DNA of 64,000 nucleotides from assembly GCA_036652055.1 (NCBI GenBank), contig JAVVWP010000007.1, positions 4,378-68,377 of the forward strand. The letters run 5' to 3'. This DNA is from Fimenecus sp036652055. Lineage in GTDB: Bacteria; Bacillota; Clostridia; Oscillospirales; Acutalibacteraceae. Below, piece after piece: positions 41,044 to 49,828 of the stretch (positions are counted from its first letter, which is position 1; every line of letters begins with the position of its first letter). A model generated the notes under the pieces. It searched no databases, was not told where the DNA came from, and saw only the letters and a list, made by a program, of their open reading frames with translations. The position numbers and the translations under genes are program-made.

Positions 41044-41676
41044 ATGAACCTGATACTTTTAGGTGCTCCCGGTGCAGGCAAAGGCACGCAAGCTGAAAAG
41101 ATTTGTGAAAAGCTTTCTATTCCTGCGATTTCAACAGGGAACATTCTCCGTGAAGCTATTGCAAACGGAACAGAAATGGGGCTTAAAGCTAAATCCTTCA
41201 TAGATGCAGGCGGTCTTGTTCCTGACGAGGTCGTAATAGGCATCATTAAGGAAAGACTCGTAAAGGATGATTGCAAAAACGGTTTTGTCCTTGACGGTTT
41301 TCCAAGAACCATTCCTCAGGCAGAAGCTTTAGACAGCTTAGGAGTTCGCATTGACAAGGTAATAGATATTGAAGTTGCTGATGAAGCAATTGCCAAAAGG
41401 CTTTCAGGCAGACGAGTTTGTCTAAAGTGTGGCGCTACTTATCACCTTTTATATAAGAAACCTAAGGTTGATGGAATTTGCGATGCTTGTGGCGAAAATT
41501 TAGTACAGCGAAAAGACGATATGCCCGAAACGGTACTTGATAGGCTTAAAACTTATCATGAGCAAACAGAACCGCTCAAGGGTTACTATGAGAAGCAAGG
41601 TTTACTTCGCATAGTTGAAGGTCAAGACGAAGTGGCTCATACCACAGCTCTTACCTTCAAAGCATTGGAGGATTAA
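41044..41676 (+). CDS. adk: Adenylate kinase
   Basis: 210 residues; interconverts ATP + AMP and two ADP. P-loop GAPGAGKGTQAEKIC at residue 7, DGFPRT near 84, and a zinc-binding LID domain with CLKCGATYH and CDACG (four Cys), the Gram-positive long form. Starts 14 bases after secY with AAGGAGG. Confidence 0.98.
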   Translation: MNLILLGAPGAGKGTQAEKICEKLSIPAISTGNILREAIANGTEMGLKAKSFIDAGGLVPDEVVIGIIKERLVKDDCKNGFVLDGFPRTIPQAEALDSLGVRIDKVIDIEVADEAIAKRLSGRRVCLKCGATYHLLYKKPKVDGICDACGENLVQRKDDMPETVLDRLKTYHEQTEPLKGYYEKQGLLRIVEGQDEVAHTTALTFKALED

Positions 41677-41678
41677 GC

Positions 41679-42431
41679 ATGATAGTGCTAAAAACTGCAA
41701 GAGAAATCGAGCTGCAAAAGAAAGCTTGTATAATCTCGGCAGAAGCATTAAGGTTGGCGGGCGAGTCGGTTCATCCGGGTATAACTACTTGGGAGATTGA
41801 CAAGATAGCTTATGACTATATTAAAAAGCAAGGTGCTGAGCCGAACTTTTTAAATTACAATGGGTTTCCTGCCACCGCATGCATTTCCATAAATGATGAG
41901 GTTATTCATGGAATACCGAGCAAAAAGCGTGTATTAAAAGAAGGCGACATAGTCAGCATTGACCTTGGAGCTAAAGTAGATGGTTATAACGGCGATAATG
42001 CTGCCACTTTTGCAGTTGGAAAAATTTCTGACGAGGCAAAGCGGCTGTGCGACACGACAAGAGAAAGTCTTTACGAAGGCATAAAAATGGCGGTTGCAGG
42101 CGGTAGGATTGGCGATATAGCTTATGCAGTACAAAGCTATTGTGAGGAAAAGGGTTACGGTGTTGTGCGAGAGTATACAGGGCATGGCGTTGGAACACAT
42201 TTGCATGAGGACCCCAGCGTACCGAATTTCGGCACTCCCGGAAGGGGTGTTCGCCTGTTGCCGGGTATGGTAATTGCCATTGAACCTATGATAAATATGG
42301 GCAAGGCGGCAATAAAACAATTACCCGACGGTTGGACCGTCAAGACTCGTGACGGTAAGCTTTCCGCTCATTTTGAGCATACGATTGCAATCACAGCAAA
42401 TGGTCCGCTGATATTGACTAAACTCGATTGA
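41679..42431 (+). CDS. map: Methionine aminopeptidase type I
   Basis: 250 residues; removes the initiator methionine from new proteins. The metal ligands are visible: SIDLGAKVDGYNGD near 95-107, TGHGVGTHLHEDP near 165-177, IEPMI and the final FEHT. Two bases after adk. The map-KOW-infA order is typical of Clostridia. Confidence 0.98.
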   Translation: MIVLKTAREIELQKKACIISAEALRLAGESVHPGITTWEIDKIAYDYIKKQGAEPNFLNYNGFPATACISINDEVIHGIPSKKRVLKEGDIVSIDLGAKVDGYNGDNAATFAVGKISDEAKRLCDTTRESLYEGIKMAVAGGRIGDIAYAVQSYCEEKGYGVVREYTGHGVGTHLHEDPSVPNFGTPGRGVRLLPGMVIAIEPMINMGKAAIKQLPDGWTVKTRDGKLSAHFEHTIAITANGPLILTKLD

Positions 42432-42440
42432 GGTATGACT

Positions 42441-42683
42441 ATGGAACTAAAAAACGGTTCGGTTGTGAGGTCAATCAAAGGGCGGGATAAAAATCGCCTA
42501 ATGTGTGTGATAGATGTGTGTGAAGATCGAATTATGGTGTGTGATGGAAAAGAGCGACCGCTTGAGAGAGCAAAAGCAAAAAATCCAAAGCATATAGTAT
42601 CGGTTGAAAAAGAGCTTTTACCTGAACATCTGGGTTCAAATAAAGCTATAAAAAAAGCGTTAAAGATAATAAGTGAGGCTTAA
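42441..42683 (+). CDS. KOW-domain RNA-binding protein (L14e-like)
   Basis: 80 residues. Begins MELKNGSVVRSIKGRDKNRLM, a KOW-like motif, with a Lys-rich C terminus. Homologous small proteins occur at the same place between map and infA in many Clostridia, and are annotated as KOW-domain or L14e-like; their role on the ribosome is unproven. The ATG at 42441 has GAGGT six bases upstream; one at 42435 is too close to it. Confidence 0.88.
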   Translation: MELKNGSVVRSIKGRDKNRLMCVIDVCEDRIMVCDGKERPLERAKAKNPKHIVSVEKELLPEHLGSNKAIKKALKIISEA

Positions 42684-42686
42684 TTT

Positions 42687-42905
42687 ATGTCAAAACAGGA
42701 TATGATTGAAATTGAAGGTACTGTCGTTGAAGCTCTGCCTAACGCAACATTCCAGGTAGTTCTTGAAAACGATCACCAAATTTTAGCCCATATATCCGGA
42801 AAACTTAGAATGAATTTCATTCGAATTCTTCCGGGCGATAAAGTGACGGTCGAGATGTCGCCATATGACCTCACACGCGGGCGTATTACATGGCGTTCAA
42901 AGTAA
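42687..42905 (+). CDS. infA: Translation initiation factor IF-1
   Basis: 72 residues, S1/OB fold that occupies the A site during initiation. Conserved DMIEIEGTVVEALPNATFQVVLENDH-type N terminus (in parts), AHISGKLRMNFIRILPGDKV and VEMSPYDLTRGRITWR. Three bases after the KOW gene; AGTGAGG inside that gene serves as ribosome binding site. Confidence 0.98.
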   Translation: MSKQDMIEIEGTVVEALPNATFQVVLENDHQILAHISGKLRMNFIRILPGDKVTVEMSPYDLTRGRITWRSK

Positions 42906-42945
42906 GAATAAAAGAAGAAGTTCTATATTTTAAGGAGGTATTCCA

Positions 42946-43059
42946 ATGAAAGTCAGACCTTCTGTCAAAAAAATTTGCGAAAAGTGCAAAGTTATAAAAC
43001 GCAAGGGTAAAGTTATGGTTATATGCGAAAACCCTAAGCATAAACAGCGTCAAGGCTAA
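42946..43059 (+). CDS. rpmJ: 50S ribosomal protein L36
   Basis: 37 residues, ATG at 42946 with AAGGAGG eight bases upstream and TAA at 43057. Zinc-binding form: C11 and C14 (CEKC), C27 (VICEN) and H32 (NPKHKQRQG). Standard place after infA. Confidence 0.98.
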   Translation: MKVRPSVKKICEKCKVIKRKGKVMVICENPKHKQRQG

Positions 43060-43076
43060 TAAAAAGCCTTCCGGCT

Positions 43077-43103
43077 ATCGTTGTTAAAGATCTAAACAAC
43101 GAT
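43077..43103 (+). promoter_or_regulatory. Hairpin in the rpmJ-rpsM gap
   Basis: ATCGTTGTT (43077-43085) pairs perfectly with AACAACGAT (43095-43103) across nine bases, within a 125-base gap ahead of rpsM. No T run follows, so it is not a terminator; mRNA processing or regulation of the alpha genes is possible. Confidence 0.45.
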
Positions 43104-43184
43104 GCTGTACTTTTCCAAAAGACGAATTTTTTTAAGGTTAGGGACTATTATGTTCCACCGCATCAAATGGAGGTGCAACTGTAA

Positions 43185-43553
43185 ATGGCACGTATTTCAG
43201 GTGTTGATTTGCCGAGAGATAAAAGAGTTGAAATAGGACTTACTTATATCTTTGGTATCGGTAGAAAAACTGCAAGCGATATTATCGCCGCAACAGGTGT
43301 AAATCCCGACACTCGTGTCAAGGATTTGACCGAAGACGATGTTGCAAAGCTTCGTGAGTACATCGAGCATAGTGTTAAGGTAGAGGGCGACCTTCGCCGT
43401 GACACAGCTTTCGATATCAAAAGACTTATCGAAATAGGTTGCTATCGTGGCATTCGTCATCGCAAGGGCTTACCTGTTAGAGGGCAAACCTCTAAAAACA
43501 ATGCCCGCACACGCAAAGGACCTAAGAAAACAATCGCAAATAAGAAGAAATAA
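43185..43553 (+). CDS. rpsM: 30S ribosomal protein S13
   Basis: 122 residues; contacts P-site tRNA and the B1 bridges. Conserved MARISGVDLPRDKRVEIGLT, YIFGIGRKTA and GCYRGIRHRKGLPVRGQTSKNNARTRKGP (in parts). ATGGAGGTG precedes the start. First gene of the alpha group. Confidence 0.98.
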   Translation: MARISGVDLPRDKRVEIGLTYIFGIGRKTASDIIAATGVNPDTRVKDLTEDDVAKLREYIEHSVKVEGDLRRDTAFDIKRLIEIGCYRGIRHRKGLPVRGQTSKNNARTRKGPKKTIANKKK

Positions 43554-43570
43554 AGAGGAGGGATTAATAA

Positions 43571-43978
43571 ATGGCTACCAAAGGTTCAGTTAAAAAAGGG
43601 GCGTCTACTCGTAAACGCCGTGAACGCAAAAACATTGAAAAAGGTGCAGCTCATATTCAATCCACCTTCAATAACACAATCGTTACTATTACTGATGTTC
43701 AAGGCAATGCAATATCATGGGCTAGTTCAGGTGAAATGGGCTTTAGAGGCTCAAGAAAATCTACACCATATGCAGCTCAGATAGCAGCAGAAACTGCCGC
43801 AAAAGCAGCTATGGAACATGGTATGAAAATCGTTGAGGTTTATGTTAAAGGACCGGGTTCAGGTCGTGAAGCAGCAATCAGAGCTTTACAAACCGCAGGT
43901 TTAGAAGTAACTCTTATTAAAGATGTTACCCCTATTCCACATAACGGATGCCGCCCGCCTAAAAGAAGAAGAGTATAA
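43571..43978 (+). CDS. rpsK: 30S ribosomal protein S11
   Basis: 135 residues; platform protein near the E-site codon. Conserved AHIQSTFNNTIVTITDVQGN, SWASSGEMGFRGSRKSTPYAAQ and HNGCRPPKRRRV at the C terminus. 17 bases after rpsM. Confidence 0.98.
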   Translation: MATKGSVKKGASTRKRRERKNIEKGAAHIQSTFNNTIVTITDVQGNAISWASSGEMGFRGSRKSTPYAAQIAAETAAKAAMEHGMKIVEVYVKGPGSGREAAIRALQTAGLEVTLIKDVTPIPHNGCRPPKRRRV

Positions 43979-43995
43979 CATTTGGAGGTGTAATT

Positions 43996-44622
43996 ATGGC
44001 TAGATATACCGAAGCGGTTTGTAAATTATGCCGTCGTGAGGGTAAAAAGCTTTTCCTCAAAGGTGAACGCTGCTATACCGGCAAGTGTGCTTTTGAGCGT
44101 CGTAGCTATGCTCCGGGACAACATGGTCAAAGCCGCAAGAAAACATCTGAATACGGACTTCAGCTTCGTGCAAAGCAACAAGCTCGTCGTTTCTATGGTA
44201 TTCAGGAAGGTCAGTTCCATAAGTATTTTCTTATGGCTGAAAAACAAAAGGGAATCGCTGGCGAAAACCTTTTGAGAATATGCGAAAGTCGTCTTGATAA
44301 TGTCGTTTATCTACTTGGATGGGCTTCATCAAGAGCTGAAGCAAGGCAATTAACAGTTCATGGTCATTACCTTGTCAATGGTAAAAAAGTTGATGTTCCG
44401 TCTTACCTTTTAAAGGTTGGCGACACAATTTCTATTAAAGATAAGAGCCGTGAAGGCGAAAAGATTAAGGCAGTACTTGAGGCTAACGCTTCTCGTCCTG
44501 TACCGCAATGGCTTGATAAGAACGCAGAAACAATTTCAGCTAAGGTTATTAACCTTCCTGAAAGAGAGCAGATTGAAGCTCCTGTTGAAGAGCATCTTAT
44601 CGTCGAGTTCTATTCAAAATAA
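43996..44622 (+). CDS. rpsD: 30S ribosomal protein S4
   Basis: 208 residues; primary 16S rRNA binder. N-terminal cysteines (CKLC, CYTGKC) form the zinc-binding variant, followed by ERRSYAPGQHGQ and the S4 domain (about 97-160, LDNVVYLLGWASSRAEARQLTVHG). In several bacteria S4 represses the alpha operon. Confidence 0.98.
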   Translation: MARYTEAVCKLCRREGKKLFLKGERCYTGKCAFERRSYAPGQHGQSRKKTSEYGLQLRAKQQARRFYGIQEGQFHKYFLMAEKQKGIAGENLLRICESRLDNVVYLLGWASSRAEARQLTVHGHYLVNGKKVDVPSYLLKVGDTISIKDKSREGEKIKAVLEANASRPVPQWLDKNAETISAKVINLPEREQIEAPVEEHLIVEFYSK

Positions 44623-44661
44623 TAGAATATCACATAACTTTTCAAACATTAAAAAATTATC

Positions 44662-44680
44662 GGCGGGCATAAAGCCCGTC
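44662..44680 (+). promoter_or_regulatory. GC-rich hairpin before rpoA
   Basis: GGCGGGC (44662-44668) pairs with GCCCGTC (44674-44680; one G-U) around five bases, 21 bases before the rpoA ATG. CCCT next to it could pair with the AGGAGGG ribosome binding site, so it may tune rpoA translation. Confidence 0.45.
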
Positions 44681-44701
44681 CCTATAATAGGAGGGTTTTG
44701 A

Positions 44702-45652
44702 ATGATAGGAATTGAGAAGCCCAGCATAGAAGCACTTGATTTAACCGAAGATGGCACTTATGGCAAGTTTATTTTGGAGCCACTTGAGAGAGGCTATGGT
44801 ACAACGCTTGGAAATAGTATGCGTCGTGTGCTTTTATCATCTCTCCCAGGTTATGCAATTACCTCTGCTAAGATTGATGGCGTTCTTCACGAATTCTCAA
44901 CCGTTGACGGTGTCAAAGAGGATGTTACTGAAATCGTTCTTAATCTTAAAGGTGTAATTTTAAAAATTCATGGCGATGGTCCTAAAACCATTTACATCGA
45001 AGCAAGTGGAAAATGCGAAGTTAGAGCAGGGGACATTAAGACTGATTCTGAAGTTGAAATTCTTAATCCTGACCACCTGATTGCTACTCTTAGTGAGGGT
45101 GCTACTCTCAATATGGAGCTTACAGCAGATCGTGGCAGAGGATATGTTTCATCACAAAGAAATAAGGAACTTATGCAGCCTGTTATCGGCGTAATTGCAA
45201 TAGACTCTATCTATACACCGGTGTTAAAAGTGAACTACACAGTTGAAAATACTCGTGTAGGTCAGATTACCGATTATGATAAGCTAACACTTGAAGCTTG
45301 GACAGATGGAACAATTTCCGCTAAGGAAGCTGTTTCTCTTGCAGCTAAGATATTAACCGAGCATCTAAATCTTTTTGTTGACCTCTCAGACGAGGCGGGC
45401 AACACTGAGGTTATGGTTGTTAAAGATGACAACGGTAAGGAAAAAGCACTTGAAATGACTATTGAAGAGCTTGACCTTTCAGTTCGTTCATTTAACTGCC
45501 TAAAGAGAGCAGGTATTAACACGGTAGAAGATTTAATCAATAAGTCAGAGGAAGATATGATGAAGGTGAGAAATCTTGGCAGAAAATCTCTTGATGAGGT
45601 TGCAGCTAAGCTTGAGTCACTTAACTTCACTCTTCGCAAGGAAGACGAATAA
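44702..45652 (+). CDS. rpoA: RNA polymerase alpha subunit
   Basis: 316 residues. N-terminal assembly domain (about 1-230; FILEPLERGYGTTLGNSMRRVLLSSLPG) and C-terminal DNA/activator-binding domain (about 245-316; IEELDLSVRSFNCLKRAGINTV, LGRKSLDEV). GGAGGG lies six bases before the ATG. Standard place between rpsD and rplQ. Confidence 0.98.
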   Translation: MIGIEKPSIEALDLTEDGTYGKFILEPLERGYGTTLGNSMRRVLLSSLPGYAITSAKIDGVLHEFSTVDGVKEDVTEIVLNLKGVILKIHGDGPKTIYIEASGKCEVRAGDIKTDSEVEILNPDHLIATLSEGATLNMELTADRGRGYVSSQRNKELMQPVIGVIAIDSIYTPVLKVNYTVENTRVGQITDYDKLTLEAWTDGTISAKEAVSLAAKILTEHLNLFVDLSDEAGNTEVMVVKDDNGKEKALEMTIEELDLSVRSFNCLKRAGINTVEDLINKSEEDMMKVRNLGRKSLDEVAAKLESLNFTLRKEDE

Positions 45653-45668
45653 CAAAGGAGTGATTTAG

Positions 45669-46025
45669 ATGCCCGGAACAAGAAAACTCGGCAGACCCAC
45701 CGACCATCGCAGGGCAATGCTCAGAGGTCTGGTAACATATTTGTTGGAAAGCGGTAAAGTTGAAACAACAGATACCAGGGCTAAGGAAGTTCGCTGTATG
45801 GCAGAAAAAATGATTACAATTGCCAAGGATAACTCCTTACACTCAAGAAGACAAGTTTTGGCATATGTTACAAAAGAAGATGTTGTCAAAAAATTGTTTG
45901 ATGAGATTGCACCTAAGTATCAAGATGTTAATGGTGGATATACAAGAATAACAAAAACTCGTGCAAGACGCGGCGATGCAGCAGAAATGTGCATTATCGA
46001 ATTAGTCGAGCCAAAAGCTAAATAA
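45669..46025 (+). CDS. rplQ: 50S ribosomal protein L17
   Basis: 118 residues; tunnel-exit protein. Conserved MPGTRKLGRPTDHRRAMLRGL and GYTRITKTRARRGDAAEMCIIELV. Last gene of the supercluster; the ECF transporter and truA genes that often follow in Firmicutes are absent, and a strong terminator comes next. Confidence 0.98.
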   Translation: MPGTRKLGRPTDHRRAMLRGLVTYLLESGKVETTDTRAKEVRCMAEKMITIAKDNSLHSRRQVLAYVTKEDVVKKLFDEIAPKYQDVNGGYTRITKTRARRGDAAEMCIIELVEPKAK

Positions 46026-46042
46026 TTTTTAGTTTAATTTTA

Positions 46043-46071
46043 CCCTCAGGAATTTTTCCTGAGGGTTTTTT
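46043..46071 (+). terminator. Terminator of the ribosomal supercluster
   Basis: CCCTCAGG pairs with CCTGAGGG across seven bases, then six T, 18 bases after the rplQ stop. Confidence 0.92.
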
Positions 46072-46080
46072 GCTTTTTGT

Positions 46081-46120
46081 AAAAAAATAAATGTTGGAGT
46101 TTCCATACCCCAACATTTAT
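46081..46120 (-). terminator. Terminator of the trpB2 transcript
   Basis: Read on the minus strand, ATAAATGTTGG and CCAACATTTAT form an 11-bp stem (12-base loop) followed by a T run (A at 46081-46087 on the plus strand). Confidence 0.85.
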
Positions 46121-46146
46121 TATAGAACCACATTTATTATTGAACC

Positions 46147-47520
46147 TTAAATTTTATTAACATCAGGCAAACGGCTAAAGCCATATTCCAAATCTTCATC
46201 AGAAGGAATATAATCAGTCATTTCCTTATCCATAAATGCGGTATATGCCTTCATATCGAAATATCCTGTTCCTGTAAGTCCAAAAAGAATTGTTTTTTCT
46301 TCGCCTGTTTCTTTGCATTTAAGAGCCTCGTCAATTGCAGTACGAATGGCATGGGCGCTTTCAGGAGCTGGAAGAATTGTTTCTATTTTTGCAAAATATG
46401 TAGCGGCTTCAAAAACTTTGGTTTGTTCAACCGAAACAGCCTCCATATATCCATCATGATAGAGTTTTGAAAGAATTGGCGACATTCCGTGATAGCGAAG
46501 TCCGCCTGCGTGGTTTGGAGATGGTAAAAATTCACAGCCTAAGGTATACATTTTAGCGAGTGGAGTTATTTTTCCTGTATCGCAGAAATCATAAGCGTAT
46601 TTTCCCCTTGTGAGTGATGGGCAGCTTTTCGGCTCTACTGCGATAATTCGTGGATTAGTTTTACCTAAAAGTTTATCTTGCATAAAAGGTGCAATAATTC
46701 CAGCAAGGTTTGAACCGCCACCTGCACAGCCGATTATAATGTCAGGATATTCACCATATTTTTCCATTGCAAGCTTGCTTTCAAGCCCTATAATTGATTG
46801 ATGCAGTGCAACTTGATTGAGAACAGAACCCAAAACATATCGACAGCCTTCAGTTTCAAGGGCAATTTCAACTGCCTCTGAAATAGCAGTTCCGAGGCTT
46901 CCCGAGCAGTTAGGATCTTTTTCTAAAATTTTTCTGCCTGCCTTTGTTGATGGGCTTGGACTTGGAATAACAGTTGCACCAAAGGTTCTTATAATATCAC
47001 GCCTAAACGGTTTTTGGTCATAAGAGGTTCTAACCATATAAACTCTAAGGTCAAGGTCATAATGCGCACACGCCTCGGCAAGAGCTGTTCCCCACTGACC
47101 TGCACCAGTTTCAGTTGAAAGCTTTGTAAGCCCTTGCTTTTTTGCATAATATGCTTGAGCAATGGCAGAATTAAGCTTATGACTTCCCGAAGTATTGCTT
47201 CCCTCGAATTTATAATAAATTTTAGCAGGAGTTTTTAGTGCCTTTTCAAGATTATATGCACGAATAACAGGTGACGGGCGATAAACTTTATACATTTCTA
47301 AAACATCTTCTGGAATATCAATATAACGAGTTTCGTTGTCAAGCTCCTGATGTGCAAGCTCATCACAAAAAACAGGACGCAAATCCTCCTCGGTTGCAGG
47401 ATTTAATGTTTTAGGGTTAAGCATAGGGGCAGGGAGGTCTTTCATATCAGCACGAAGGTTGTACCATTGTGTTGGCATTTCGTCCTCAGTTAGGAATATT
47501 CTATGTGGAATTTTAGCCAT
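46147..47520 (-). CDS. trpB: TrpB2-type tryptophan synthase beta chain
   Basis: 457 residues, PLP enzyme of the TrpB2 subgroup, longer than TrpB1. Condenses indole and serine to tryptophan. The PLP lysine lies in SNTSGSHKLNSA (about residue 115), phosphate is held by the Gly-rich CAGGGSN (about 265), and the N-terminal TEDEMPTQWYNLRADM is typical of TrpB2. No trpA or other trp genes are near, as usual for TrpB2, which is thought to salvage indole. It is 10 bases downstream of malQ on the minus strand. Confidence 0.95.
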   Translation of the reverse strand: MAKIPHRIFLTEDEMPTQWYNLRADMKDLPAPMLNPKTLNPATEEDLRPVFCDELAHQELDNETRYIDIPEDVLEMYKVYRPSPVIRAYNLEKALKTPAKIYYKFEGSNTSGSHKLNSAIAQAYYAKKQGLTKLSTETGAGQWGTALAEACAHYDLDLRVYMVRTSYDQKPFRRDIIRTFGATVIPSPSPSTKAGRKILEKDPNCSGSLGTAISEAVEIALETEGCRYVLGSVLNQVALHQSIIGLESKLAMEKYGEYPDIIIGCAGGGSNLAGIIAPFMQDKLLGKTNPRIIAVEPKSCPSLTRGKYAYDFCDTGKITPLAKMYTLGCEFLPSPNHAGGLRYHGMSPILSKLYHDGYMEAVSVEQTKVFEAATYFAKIETILPAPESAHAIRTAIDEALKCKETGEEKTILFGLTGTGYFDMKAYTAFMDKEMTDYIPSDEDLEYGFSRLPDVNKI

Positions 47521-47530
47521 ATCTCTCTCC

Positions 47531-49030
47531 TTATCTTCTGAACAGTGAATTTATTTTTTTATAATATTGACTGTCAATTTGCTCAATTGTATCATTTGTA
47601 GTTCTGAATTGCCAGTTGCCACTTGCTCTGCTTGGAACATTCATTCGAGCGTCACCGCCAAAGCCACAAAGGTCTTGAAATGATATTATAGCAATTTTTG
47701 CAGACGAACGCCATACTGTTTCAATGATTTTTCTGCAAGATTTACTTTTAAAGCCACCATCTCCCCAATTTTCGCCTTCAAATCCGCAGTAATCAAGTGC
47801 AAATCTTCTTTCTGCGGGAGTTGCTTCCCATAGCCAAGCTAAGAGGGTTGCATTATCGTGAGTTCCCACATAAGCGATTGAGTTTTGAGGATAGTTATGA
47901 GGCAGATGCGTGCTGTCACCCATAGGGTCAAATCCAAATTGAATAACTCTCATTCCAGGGAATTTTGTGTTTTCTAAAAGTTCAATAACATCTTCGCCAA
48001 AAGTGCCGAGGTCCTCTGCAATAATAGGATAATCTTTGATTTTTTCACCGATAGCATCAAACAATTTCATTTTAGGACCATCAAGCCATTCGCCTGTCTT
48101 TGCAGTTTCACTTTTGCTGTCAACCGCCCAATATGAGGCAAAGGCTCTGAAATGGTCAATTCTAACCATATCGAAAATCTTTTGAGAGGCTAAAATCCTG
48201 TCGCACCACCATGAAAAATCGGTGCGTTCCATTTCGTTCCAGTCATAAAGAGGGTTTCCCCAAAGTTGACCATCAGCCGAAAAATAATCAGGAGGAACGC
48301 CAGCTACACGCTTTCTTTCAAAAGTTTTGTCATCAATTTCAAAAAGTGAGCGATTACTCCAAACATCACAGCTATCAAATGAAACATACACAGGCATATC
48401 GCCCAAAATTTTAACGCCTTTTTCATTCGCATAGTTTTTTATTTCCTGCCACTGCGAAAAAGCAATAAACTGAACGAATTTATAAAAATTCTGCAAAGAG
48501 ATTAATTCACTGTCATTTTTTTCTAAAAGTTCGTATCGGGCATATTTTTCTTCCCATTCAAACCACGGAGCTCCACCGTTTTTTTCTTTTAGCGCTTCAT
48601 ATAATGAATAGGCGTTTACCCATTCGTTTGTGAGGCAGAAATTTTCAATTTTTTCTTTTAAATCCGAATTTATATTTTTAAATGCAAGCCTTAAAAGCGA
48701 TAAACTTTTATTATAAGCAAAGTCATAATCTGTTGTATAAGGTGAATTTGGATACACGCTGTTTTCTAATTCTTCTTTAGAAATAAGCCCTATTTTAAAC
48801 AAGCCTTCAGGATCAATTAGCATATGAGAAATTGCAAATGCCGAGTTTGAGGCATAGGGTGAGCCAAATAAATTAGGCGGATTAAGTGGAAGCACCTGCC
48901 AAACAGAAAACCCCATTGATTTGATTTTATCTATAAAATATTTAGCGTTTTCGCCCATAACACCTATTCCATATTTTGAAGGAAGTGAGGTTATATGCAT
49001 TAAAACTCCCGATGCTCTGTTTTTGAACAT
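47531..49030 (-). CDS. malQ: 4-alpha-glucanotransferase (amylomaltase)
   Basis: 499 residues, GH77. Transfers alpha-1,4-glucan segments between maltodextrins. Typical N terminus RASGVLMHITSLPSKYGIGVMG, WQVLPLNPPN, the nucleophile in DMVRIDHFRAF (about 295), the acid/base in IIAEDLGTFGEDV (about 345), and YVGTHDNATLLAW near the C-terminal third. Likely works on glycogen or dietary starch together with the GH31 enzyme in this window. It is 14 bases after the phosphoesterase gene. Confidence 0.97.
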   Translation of the reverse strand: MFKNRASGVLMHITSLPSKYGIGVMGENAKYFIDKIKSMGFSVWQVLPLNPPNLFGSPYASNSAFAISHMLIDPEGLFKIGLISKEELENSVYPNSPYTTDYDFAYNKSLSLLRLAFKNINSDLKEKIENFCLTNEWVNAYSLYEALKEKNGGAPWFEWEEKYARYELLEKNDSELISLQNFYKFVQFIAFSQWQEIKNYANEKGVKILGDMPVYVSFDSCDVWSNRSLFEIDDKTFERKRVAGVPPDYFSADGQLWGNPLYDWNEMERTDFSWWCDRILASQKIFDMVRIDHFRAFASYWAVDSKSETAKTGEWLDGPKMKLFDAIGEKIKDYPIIAEDLGTFGEDVIELLENTKFPGMRVIQFGFDPMGDSTHLPHNYPQNSIAYVGTHDNATLLAWLWEATPAERRFALDYCGFEGENWGDGGFKSKSCRKIIETVWRSSAKIAIISFQDLCGFGGDARMNVPSRASGNWQFRTTNDTIEQIDSQYYKKINSLFRR

Positions 49031-49044
49031 TAAAAAACTCCTAA

Positions 49045-49515
49045 TTAATTATTTAAATTACAGGTAAAGCAAACAATCCCTGCATCTGTAATGTCAACTA
49101 TGCCATAAAAACCCTCTCTAATGCTACCAGGACACATAATATGAACGCCATCAACATAAGTTTTCATCGCAGTATGAGTATGCCCATACAAAGCAATATC
49201 CGCTTTATTTTCTTTTGCAGCTAAGATTAACTCGTCAAGCCCATATTTGACATATTTTGTATGCCCATGAACAAAATAGATTTTCTTTTCGCAAAACTCC
49301 ATTGTCATTTCTTTAGGAAGATTTGAACCATAATCGCAGTTACCACAAACCGCAAAAGTTTTTACCCCGTTTAACATTTCATTATTAAGCAAAGAGTTAA
49401 AATCATATTCACCGTCACCTAAGAATAAAATACAATCAATATTTTTGTATAGTGACAGGGCGATTTTCATAGAAATGCAATCTCCGTGGGAGTCAGAAAA
49501 AACAAGTATCCGCAA
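49045..49515 (-). CDS. YfcE/MJ0936-type metallophosphoesterase
   Basis: 156 residues, two-metal phosphodiesterase fold. Ligands are visible: FSDSHGD near residue 6, LGDGEYD near 38, CGNCD near 62, and VHGHT, ALYGHTH. Members cleave phosphodiesters in vitro; the natural substrate is unknown. The TTG at 49515 is chosen because AGGGGGA lies six bases upstream; an ATG eight codons earlier has no ribosome binding site. First gene of the phosphoesterase-malQ-trpB2 operon. Confidence 0.93.
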   Translation of the reverse strand: MRILVFSDSHGDCISMKIALSLYKNIDCILFLGDGEYDFNSLLNNEMLNGVKTFAVCGNCDYGSNLPKEMTMEFCEKKIYFVHGHTKYVKYGLDELILAAKENKADIALYGHTHTAMKTYVDGVHIMCPGSIREGFYGIVDITDAGIVCFTCNLNN

Positions 49516-49545
49516 GTCTATTCCCCCTTTTTTAAGCATATTAAT

Positions 49546-49574
49546 ATTATATCAAATAAAGAGGGTGATTTCAA
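49546..49574 (-). promoter_or_regulatory. Promoter of the phosphoesterase-malQ-trpB2 operon
   Basis: TTGAAA (49569-49574) and TATAAT (49546-49551) on the minus strand, 17-base spacer. The -35 hexamer overlaps the start codon of the divergent 68-residue gene. Confidence 0.65.
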
Positions 49575-49780
49575 TGAAAAATAATGAAGACAATATGAAA
49601 AACATTATAAATGAATTGAGTGGAAAAACCACAGCACAGGCAGAGGATTTTTTAATGAAAAAGCTAAATCCATCACAGTCTAAAAAGCTTAATGAAATTT
49701 TAAGCAACGAAGCGGCAGCAAAAGAACTGCTGTCAACTCCAGAGGCACAAGAGCTTTTGAAAAAATTAATGGGGAAATAA
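49574..49780 (+). CDS. Small helical protein of unknown function
   Basis: 68 residues, wholly helical-looking and Lys/Glu/Asn-rich: KNIINELSGKTTAQAEDFLMKK, then LNPSQSKKLNEILSNEAAAKELLSTPEAQELLKKL. GAGGGTGA lies four to ten bases before the ATG. Similar small proteins occur in Clostridia as hypothetical proteins, but I cannot name a family. It is divergent from the phosphoesterase operon and followed by a terminator. Confidence 0.7.
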   Translation: MKNNEDNMKNIINELSGKTTAQAEDFLMKKLNPSQSKKLNEILSNEAAAKELLSTPEAQELLKKLMGK

Positions 49781-49828
49781 AAATTTTTGCCATTTAAAAA
49801 AGGTCACACAGCTTAAAAATATAAAATA

